Of a DNA stretch of 64,000 bases, positions 59,015 to 64,000 are shown one piece after another. Each line of letters opens with the position of its first letter. Position 1 is the first letter of the stretch. Source of the DNA: Streptomyces uncialis (lineage in GTDB: Bacteria; Actinomycetota; Actinomycetes; Streptomycetales; Streptomycetaceae); NCBI RefSeq assembly GCF_001905345.1, contig NZ_LFBV01000006.1:124001-188000 (forward strand). The letters are read 5' to 3'. The notes beneath the pieces were generated by a model. The model worked only from the letters and a program-made list of their open reading frames with translations. It did not search any database and was not told the DNA's origin. Position numbers and translations under genes: made by a program.

Positions 59015-59836
59015 CTACGGGTCGAGGTCGTCGGCGGCCCGCTCGTCGAAGATCCGCATGGCCTTGGCGGTCACGGGGCCCGGCGCGGTGGGCAGTTCAC
59101 GGCCGTCCACCCGGCGCACGGCCTGGACGTCACGCAGGGTCGACGTCAGGAAGACCTCGTCGGCCCGGTCGAGGACGTCCATCGCCAGCTCCGTCTCCCG
59201 GGCGCCGGTCCACTCGACGGCCAGCGCGCGGGTGATGCCCGCGAGGCAGCCCGAGGCGACGGGCGGGGTGTGGATCTCACCGTCGAGGACGACGAACACA
59301 TTGGAGCCGGTGCCTTCGCAGAGCCGGCCGACGGTGTTGGCGAACAGCGCCTCGGTGGCGCCCTGTTCACGGGCGCGGGCGAGCGCGACGACGTTCTCCG
59401 CGTACGAGGTGGTCTTCAGTCCGGCGAGGGCGCCGCGTTCGTTGCGGGTCCAGGGGACGGTGATGACCTCGGTCGTGTCGGCGCGGCGGGTGACCGGGCC
59501 GATCGCGACGACCAGGGTCGGCCCTCCCTCGCCCCGGTCGGAGCCGAGCGGGGAGTCGCCGCCGGTGAGGGTGATCCGGAGCCGGCCGAGCGGCATCGGG
59601 TTGGCGTCGAGGACGGCGCGGCAGGCCCGGCGGACCTCGTCCGGGTCGGGCTCCGGCAGGCCGAGGCCCCGGGCGGAGCGGGCGAGCCGGTCGAGGTGCC
59701 GGGTCAGGGCGAACGCCTGCCCGTCCACGGCCTTCATGGTCTCGAAGACACCGTCACCGACGGTGAGTCCGTGATCGAACACCGAGACACGTGCGGACGC
59801 GCTGTCGCGCAGTTCTCCGTCGAGCCAGAGCTTCAC
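59015..59836 (-). CDS. pabC: Aminodeoxychorismate lyase (class IV aminotransferase)
   Basis: 273 residues. This PLP enzyme of the fold-type IV group is expected to release pyruvate from 4-amino-4-deoxychorismate to give p-aminobenzoate for folate. N-terminal MKLWLDGELRDS and VFDHGLTVGDGVFETM, the catalytic Lys in GLKTTSYAEN, and ALFANTVGRLCEGTGSNVFVV are typical. A branched-chain or D-amino-acid aminotransferase reading cannot be excluded by fold alone, but the neighbour 97 bases upstream is a chorismate-binding synthase, which strongly favours PabC. Confidence 0.88.
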   Translation of the reverse strand: MKLWLDGELRDSASARVSVFDHGLTVGDGVFETMKAVDGQAFALTRHLDRLARSARGLGLPEPDPDEVRRACRAVLDANPMPLGRLRITLTGGDSPLGSDRGEGGPTLVVAIGPVTRRADTTEVITVPWTRNERGALAGLKTTSYAENVVALARAREQGATEALFANTVGRLCEGTGSNVFVVLDGEIHTPPVASGCLAGITRALAVEWTGARETELAMDVLDRADEVFLTSTLRDVQAVRRVDGRELPTAPGPVTAKAMRIFDERAADDLDP

Positions 59837-59933
59837 GAGGGAGCCCCTCCCCTTCGTCGGCGGGTTTCCCCGGTGGCCGCCGCGGTGCGCGGCGGATGGC
59901 TGTGCGGTGCGCCGGCCGGTCGCCGGTCGCCGG

Positions 59934-60974
59934 TCATGGTGTCCCGTCCGGGTCCGGGCAGGTGCCCGAGGCGACGGCGAGCAGCCGGGACGCCTTCAGC
60001 TCGGTCTCGCGCCACTCGCGCTCGGGGTCCGAGCCCCAGGTGATGCCCGCCCCGGTGCCGAACCGTAGCCGTCCGGCGGCCCGGTCGATCCAGAAGGTGC
60101 GGATACCGACGGCCAGCTCACCCGTGCCGCGGTCGGCGTCGACCCAGCCGATCCCGCCGCAGTAGGGGCCGCGTGGCGCCGTCTCCAGGGCGTCGATGAT
60201 CCGCAGGGCGCTGGACTTGGGGGCGCCGGTGACGGACCCGGGCGGGAAGGTCGCGGCGAACAGCGCCGCCCAGCCCGCGCCGGCGGTCAGCTCCCCGCGG
60301 ACGGTCGACACCAGGTGGACCAGTCCGGGGTGCTTCTCCACCACGCAGAGGTCGGGGACGGTGACCGTTCCGGTGGCGCAGACCCGCCCGAGGTCGTTGC
60401 GGACGAGGTCCACGATCATGACGTTCTCGGCGTGGTCCTTCTCCAGGAGGTCGGCCTCGGTGCGGCCGGTGCCCTTGATGGGGCCGGACTCGACGACGCG
60501 GCCCGCGCGGCGCAGATACAGCTCGGGCGACGCGGTGGCGATCTCCACTCCATGACCGGGCAGGCGAATCGTTCCGGCGTAAGGGGCCGGATTGCCGCGG
60601 GCCAGCAGCGCGGTCAGCGCGTCCACATCGGCGTCCGGGCCGACGGGCGCGGAGAGCACCCGGCACAGATTGGCCTGATAGACCTCACCCGCCGCTATGT
60701 GCTCCCGTATCCGGCGCACCCCCGCCGTGTACGCGGCGCGGTCGAGGGAGGACACCCAGTCACCGCGGGCGGGGCCGCGCCACGCGCCCGGTACCGGTGC
60801 GGGGACCGGGTCGGGGCGGACGTCGTCGAAGCGCGCGCACACCAGCCGGCCCTCGAAGTCGGCGGACACGGCCCAGAAGCCGCGGCTGTCCAGCGCGGCA
60901 GCGTCGCTGGTCACGTCACGCAGCCCGGTGGCGAGAAGACCACCGAAGCGGGCCAGAGGAGGGAGGATGCGCAC
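59934..60974 (-). CDS. pabB: Aminodeoxychorismate synthase component I (chorismate-binding)
   Basis: 346 residues from the GTG at 60974 (MRILPPLARFGG). It aminates chorismate to 4-amino-4-deoxychorismate. The chorismate-binding domain is intact: HIAAGEVYQANLCR, the PIKGTGRT loop, ENVMIVDLVRNDLGRV, LVSTVRGELTAG, PPGSVTGAPK, YCGGIGW, and GAGITWGSDPEREW. It lacks the N-terminal tryptophan-binding half of longer PabB/TrpE proteins. The amidotransferase partner (PabA) is not in the window. TAGACT lies exactly 7 bases before the GTG, so the pabB-pabC message is probably leaderless. Confidence 0.92.
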   Translation of the reverse strand: MRILPPLARFGGLLATGLRDVTSDAAALDSRGFWAVSADFEGRLVCARFDDVRPDPVPAPVPGAWRGPARGDWVSSLDRAAYTAGVRRIREHIAAGEVYQANLCRVLSAPVGPDADVDALTALLARGNPAPYAGTIRLPGHGVEIATASPELYLRRAGRVVESGPIKGTGRTEADLLEKDHAENVMIVDLVRNDLGRVCATGTVTVPDLCVVEKHPGLVHLVSTVRGELTAGAGWAALFAATFPPGSVTGAPKSSALRIIDALETAPRGPYCGGIGWVDADRGTGELAVGIRTFWIDRAAGRLRFGTGAGITWGSDPEREWRETELKASRLLAVASGTCPDPDGTP

Positions 60975-60981
60975 GGCTGCG

Positions 60982-60987
60982 AGTCTA
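60982..60987 (-). promoter_or_regulatory. -10 of pabB-pabC, 7 bases before the GTG
   Basis: The minus strand reads TAGACT, seven bases, GTG. This is an ideal -10 at leaderless spacing; the -35 position is G+C-rich and unconvincing. Confidence 0.6.
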
Positions 60988-61049
60988 GGACGGCCGGGCC
61001 GCGGCTGCCCCGGGGCGGTCGTGGGGCAGCACGCTGCGTAAACGCGTTT

Positions 61050-61077
61050 TTGTGCTCGCCCAGGAATCCGCTAGAGT
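61050..61077 (+). promoter_or_regulatory. Promoter of the tRNA-Gly/tRNA-Cys/tRNA-Val cluster
   Basis: TTGTGC (61050-61055), a 16-base spacer and TAGAGT (61072-61077), about 40 bases before tRNA-Gly. Confidence 0.65.
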
Positions 61078-61118
61078 TCAACACGTCGCCGGGACGCGCA
61101 AGCGCACCGAAACGACAG

Positions 61119-61191
61119 GCGGACGTAGCTCAGTTGGTAGAGCGCAACCTTGCCAAGGTTGAGGTCGCGAGTTCGAACCTCGTCGTCCGCT
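61119..61191 (+). tRNA. tRNA-Gly(GCC)
   Basis: 73 nt. Acceptor GCGGACG/CGTCCGC, anticodon loop TTGCCAA (GCC), T arm CGAG-TTCGAAC-CTCG, discriminator T. CCA is not encoded. Confidence 0.97.
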
Positions 61192-61229
61192 CAGGAGCGG
61201 GGAGTCCTCAGGGACCCGCCGTGACTCCT

Positions 61230-61303
61230 GGTGGAGTGGCCGAGAGGCGAGGCAACGGCCTGCAAAGCCGTCTACACGGGTTCAAATCCCGTCTCCACCT
61301 CCA
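61230..61303 (+). tRNA. tRNA-Cys(GCA)
   Basis: 71 nt plus an encoded CCA (61301-61303). Acceptor GGTGGAG/CTCCACC, anticodon loop CTGCAAA (GCA), T arm CGGG-TTCAAAT-CCCG, discriminator T. Confidence 0.97.
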
Positions 61304-61304
61304 A

Positions 61305-61376
61305 GGACGATTAGCTCAGCGGGAGAGCGCTTCCCTGACACGGAAGAGGTCACTGGTTCAATCCCAGTATCGTCCA
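61305..61376 (+). tRNA. tRNA-Val(GAC), copy 1
   Basis: 72 nt. Acceptor GGACGAT/ATCGTCC, anticodon loop CTGACAC (GAC), T arm CTGG-TTCAATC-CCAG. It begins one base after the tRNA-Cys CCA. Its body is identical to the next two copies; only acceptor positions differ, in compensated pairs. Confidence 0.97.
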
Positions 61377-61397
61377 CTGCCCCGGTAACGGGGGCCC

Positions 61398-61469
61398 GCG
61401 CGATTAGCTCAGCGGGAGAGCGCTTCCCTGACACGGAAGAGGTCACTGGTTCAATCCCAGTATCGCGCA
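61398..61469 (+). tRNA. tRNA-Val(GAC), copy 2
   Basis: 72 nt. Acceptor GCGCGAT/ATCGCGC, anticodon GAC, identical to copy 3. CCA is not encoded. Confidence 0.97.
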
Positions 61470-61553
61470 CGCAGTACCACTCTCCGTATCACCCTTCGTG
61501 AGACCCCGGTCGGCGCCCAGCGGCGTGGGTACTGGTAGTCTCCCCGAAGTCCC

Positions 61554-61628
61554 GCGCGATTAGCTCAGCGGGAGAGCGCTTCCCTGACACGGAAGAGGTC
61601 ACTGGTTCAATCCCAGTATCGCGCACCA
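61554..61628 (+). tRNA. tRNA-Val(GAC), copy 3
   Basis: 72 nt (61554-61625) followed by an in-register CCA (61626-61628). Acceptor GCGCGAT/ATCGCGC, anticodon GAC. A TAGTCT hexamer at 61536-61541 may give it its own -10. A strong hairpin follows. Confidence 0.97.
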
Positions 61629-61633
61629 TCCGC

Positions 61634-61665
61634 AAGCCCCCGGCCGTCCTGGACGCCGGGGGCTT
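61634..61665 (+). terminator. tRNA cluster terminator
   Basis: A perfect 11-bp stem (AAGCCCCCGGC with GCCGGGGGCTT) just after the last tRNA-Val. Confidence 0.8.
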
Positions 61666-61701
61666 CGCCGTGCCTCAGTGGGTCACGGGGCTGTCAGCGG
61701 C

Positions 61702-62034
61702 TCACGAGGAGAACAGCATCCGGCCGAAACCCTTGTTGCGGTGATGGCCGTGGTGACCACCGTGACCACCGTGACCGCCATGGCCGCCGTGCGGGGCGCC
61801 CCAGGCGGGCGCGGGCGCCGCCGGGTAGCCCTGCTGCGGGCCGGGTGCGGCCGGGTAGCCCTGCTGCGGGGCGGGCGGCGGGGGCGCGGGCTGCGACCAC
61901 TGGGACTCCAGCCGGGTGAGGGCCTCAAGCTCGCCGTAGTCCAGGAATATCCCGCGGCAGCCGCCGCACTGCTCGATCTGGATGCCGTTGCGGTTGTAGG
62001 TGTTCATCGGCGCGTGACACTTGGGACACTGCAT
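61702..62034 (-). CDS. TFIIB-type zinc-ribbon protein with His-rich tail
   Basis: 110 residues from the ATG at 62034; AGGAG is 11 bases upstream. The N-terminal zinc ribbon has Cys3/Cys6 (CPKC) and Cys23/Cys26 (CGGC) followed by RGIFLDYGELEALTRLE, typical of small zf-TFIIB proteins. A Pro/Ala/Gln repeat linker (two copies of PQQGYPAAP) leads to a tail with HGG repeats (about 13 His in 20 residues), then NKGFGRMLFSS. The tail could bind Zn, Ni or Cu. Convergent with the tRNA cluster. The function is not established. Confidence 0.87.
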   Translation of the reverse strand: MQCPKCHAPMNTYNRNGIQIEQCGGCRGIFLDYGELEALTRLESQWSQPAPPPPAPQQGYPAAPGPQQGYPAAPAPAWGAPHGGHGGHGGHGGHHGHHRNKGFGRMLFSS

Positions 62035-62147
62035 GCGTGGGCTCAACTCCTGCACGTTCGGTACGGCTTCGCCGGAATACTGCCCGGCTTCTCCTGTGGA
62101 TGCACCCTACTTCGCCCCACTCCTCGCCAACTGCGCCGGACCGGGCC

Positions 62148-63272
62148 TCATTCGGCCATGGGTGTTCCGGCCATCCGGGCGCACGCGTCGATCACCGCGC
62201 GCTCGTCCTCGTCGGGCGGCCGCTGCTCCCGGCGGCTCCTGACGACCGCGAGGGCCGCCGTCTGCACCGCCAGGGTCCGTGCCGCCACGTCCAGGGCGGG
62301 CCAGGGATCGGCGGCAGCCGGTACGGCGGGACCGCCGGCGCTCCGGTAGGCGCCGAGGAAGCGGGCCCACTCCCCCGGCCCGAGCAGCCCGCAGGCGAAC
62401 CACGCGGCGGGCCGGGCCAGATCCCAGGCGGCGTCGCCGACCCCGAGGTCGTCGATGTCGATCAGCAGCCAGGGGCCGCCGCCCTGGGGCGCGGGGGTGG
62501 CCGGGGCCCGGACGAGCTGGCCGAGATGCAGATCACCGTGGCACAGGGTGCGGGAGGGCGGTGGGGGCGCCTCGTCGCGCGCCCACGGCGGGAGGGTCCG
62601 CCAGGCGGCCTCGACCCGGGTGACCGCGTCGGCGTCACCGTACCGGGCGAGGGCGTCCAGGGGCTCGGGCGTCGTGGCGCGCATCCGGCGGACGGCGCGG
62701 GCGGCCTTCGCGGGGCCGCGCATCGGCGGCAGCGGGCCGGGCAGCGCCGTCAGCCGGGCGGTGTCCACCCGGTGCAGCCGGGCCAGCAGATCACCGGCCG
62801 CCTCCCAGGGGGCCAGCTCGGGGCTGGCGGGGTCGACGGGCGCACCGTAGGGCCAGAGGCTGACGGGGCGGCCCGCGAGCGGTCCGGTGGAACCGGGCGG
62901 GTCGGGCGGCCAGGTCCGGGCGGGCGGGGCGGTCCGGGGCCGGTTGGGCGGGTCGGGCTTACCGGTGGGGTCGGTCGGACCTGGCGGGGCCGTCGGGTCG
63001 GGCGGGGCCGTCGGGTCGGTGGGGCCGGTCAGCGGGGGGAGCAGGATGCCGTGGAGGGCGGGGTGGGACGCCAGCGCGAGGCGGACGGCCAGGTCGCCGG
63101 TGTCCGTGTCGCCCGCGTGCGCCTTGGCGACGACTCCGCCGTGCCGGACCACCACCCCGTCGTCCCGCTCGGCGAGCACGTCACCGGCCGTGCCGCAGAC
63201 ACACGCACCGGCCGTGCCGTGCGCCGCTCCCCTGGCCCGGGTCCGCAGACCTCCCACCACACCACCGTGCAC
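62148..63272 (-). CDS. Aminoglycoside phosphotransferase-fold protein
   Basis: 374 residues from a GTG at 63272. Kinase-like fold: N-terminal GDVLAERDDGVVVRHGGVVAKAHAG contains the ATP-site lysine strand; the catalytic loop is TLCHGDLHLGQL; the metal-binding segment is LLIDIDDLGVGDAAWDLARP. Between them a Pro/Asp/Thr repeat insert (about residues 82-120, DPTAPP-type units) interrupts the N-lobe. The family includes antibiotic, choline, homoserine and sugar kinases; the substrate here cannot be deduced and resistance should not be assumed. It follows the 67-residue protein gene on the same strand, with a terminator between. Confidence 0.88.
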   Translation of the reverse strand: MHGGVVGGLRTRARGAAHGTAGACVCGTAGDVLAERDDGVVVRHGGVVAKAHAGDTDTGDLAVRLALASHPALHGILLPPLTGPTDPTAPPDPTAPPGPTDPTGKPDPPNRPRTAPPARTWPPDPPGSTGPLAGRPVSLWPYGAPVDPASPELAPWEAAGDLLARLHRVDTARLTALPGPLPPMRGPAKAARAVRRMRATTPEPLDALARYGDADAVTRVEAAWRTLPPWARDEAPPPPSRTLCHGDLHLGQLVRAPATPAPQGGGPWLLIDIDDLGVGDAAWDLARPAAWFACGLLGPGEWARFLGAYRSAGGPAVPAAADPWPALDVAARTLAVQTAALAVVRSRREQRPPDEDERAVIDACARMAGTPMAE

Positions 63273-63355
63273 CGAACCCCACCCCTGAGCCGAGGACCCG
63301 CCCGTCCGGACGGGCCCGGACCACGAGCGCCCCAGCCTACGGACACACAGAAAAA

Positions 63356-63387
63356 TGCCCGCGCAACCTCCCCAGGTTGCGCGGGCA
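63356..63387 (-). terminator. Canonical terminator with U-tract
   Basis: A perfect 14-bp stem (TGCCCGCGCAACCT with 63374-63387), CCCC loop, followed on the minus strand by TTTTT. It is the only terminator in the window with a clear U-tract, 88 bases past the stop of the 67-residue protein gene. Confidence 0.9.
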
Positions 63388-63474
63388 CAGTGCCGTCCGC
63401 CGCACCCCCGTCCCCACGGGGTTTCATGGTCCGATGTCCCCGCCCGGACCGCTCTTCCGGGCCTGGGGCGCCGC

Positions 63475-63678
63475 TCAGCGCCCCAGCATCTCGACCACGG
63501 ACGACGCTTGGGTGACCACTGCCTCCCAGCCGCCGAAGACGACCACGAGCAGGGCCGCCAGGGGGAGCACCATGGCCATCGCCACCAGTGGGTGACGCTG
63601 ACCGGACCGGCCGTCGAACGCCGCGTACGCCTTGCGTCCTCGTGCGCGGATCATCGTCCGCGTGGCCGTGTCCGCCAT
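63475..63678 (-). CDS. Small single-span membrane protein
   Basis: 67 residues from the ATG at 63678, with an excellent AGGAGAAGG ribosome site four bases upstream; the longer open frame above it is non-coding. A basic N-terminus (MADTATRTMIRARGRKAYAAF) precedes one membrane segment (LVAMAMVLPLAALLVVVFGG) and a short end (WEAVVTQASSVVEMLGR). Not recognised. The strong ribosome site and the textbook terminator suggest high expression. Confidence 0.78.
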   Translation of the reverse strand: MADTATRTMIRARGRKAYAAFDGRSGQRHPLVAMAMVLPLAALLVVVFGGWEAVVTQASSVVEMLGR

Positions 63679-64000
63679 GGTCCTTCTCCTGGTCGTTCCG
63701 TACGGGGTCCCGCTGCCGGAGCCCCGTCGCACATGTGGTGATGCGGGCGGCGGGCGCTTGACCTCGGGGGACGAGTACCGCACCCGCCGCTTGACCTCAA
63801 ATCTACGGCCCGGCGGGACCCCGGTCGTCATGCCCTCGTACCTATTGCCTGGCCTCCCCGAGGATGACCACCGGGCGGACATGTACTCCCCAGGGTGGAG
63901 ACGTGCGCCGGGGTCTCGGGGTCTTCCCGGAGGGGACACGTATCCGGGAACCCACCAGGTGGCGGGCCCCGTGCCGGGCACCCCTCCGGCCGGACGGTCC
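63679..64000. other. Upstream region of the 67-residue protein gene, to the window edge
   Basis: About 320 bases with no convincing gene on either strand. I did not find a clear -10/-35 pair or a strong hairpin. The next gene must lie beyond the right edge. Confidence 0.4.

Noticed and set aside
62148..63272. APH-fold protein considered as an antibiotic-resistance gene
   Set aside because: The fold covers many small-molecule kinases. No resistance or biosynthetic neighbour is present and the sequence has a long repeat insert, so a resistance label is not justified.

Overview
The window is high-G+C actinobacterial chromosome, almost certainly Streptomyces or a very close relative. Two developmental proteins restricted to sporulating actinomycetes are present: BldD (988-1488) and SsgB (54501-54914). 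Third codon positions are overwhelmingly G or C, GTG and TTG starts are common, and several genes appear leaderless. The gene order nusB-efp-pepQ-like-aroBKCE-mltG-ruvX-alaS, then hisS-MBL-ppi-relA-apt-secFD-yajC-ruvBAC-yebC-pdxTS-pimA-acyltransferase-pgsA-HIT-thrS, is the conserved actinobacterial core also found in Mycobacterium. I saw no integrase, transposase, CRISPR array or biosynthetic cluster.

Layout. 0-2 kb: pyrR heads the pyrimidine operon, which leaves the window to the left, and is divergent from bldD. 1.9-15.8 kb: a long leftward block covers translation and termination factors (nusB, efp, alaS), the shikimate pathway (aroB, K, C, E, with no dehydroquinase), peptidoglycan strand termination (mltG), ruvX and two small membrane-associated proteins. 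A 3 x 144 bp repeat array interrupts it at 4.2-4.6 kb. 16-18.4 kb: an AfsR/LuxR-like NTPase with TPR-like repeats but no DNA-binding domain sits between this block and rpsD. 18.4-29.7 kb: rpsD, rarA, a VKOR homologue, hisS, an MBL hydrolase, a membrane-anchored cyclophilin, a DUF349 protein, relA and a small secreted cysteine protein. 30-39.2 kb: apt-secF-secD-yajC, ruvBAC, yebC and pdxTS. 39.4-48.7 kb: a LemA-like protein, then the phosphatidylinositol mannoside operon (pimA, acyltransferase, pgsA), an unrecognised 553-residue membrane protein, a HIT hydrolase and thrS. Composite inverted repeats bracket the PIM operon and the unknown gene. 49-64 kb: a DEDDh exonuclease, two identical tRNA-Val(CAC) genes either side of a very large polytopic membrane protein, ssgB, a CGNR regulator, a DsbA-like protein, a double GNAT protein, pabC/pabB, a tRNA cluster (Gly, Cys, three Val-GAC), a histidine-rich zinc-ribbon protein, an APH-fold protein and a 67-residue membrane protein.

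The least explained material is non-coding. A repeat family with a 20-base core (GCGCAGTTCCCCGCGCCCCT) recurs about every 70-74 bases in three separate intergenic arrays. A roughly 210-bp relative of it occurs as two inverted copies about 5.2 kb apart. Other points are a probable PyrR-binding hairpin abutting the pyrR Shine-Dalgarno, a BldD operator in its own leader, an M24 peptidase homologue that has lost or altered three of its five metal ligands, and a group of starts placed exactly 7 bases after a -10 hexamer. All coordinates, motifs and pairings were read by eye. No search or folding program was run.
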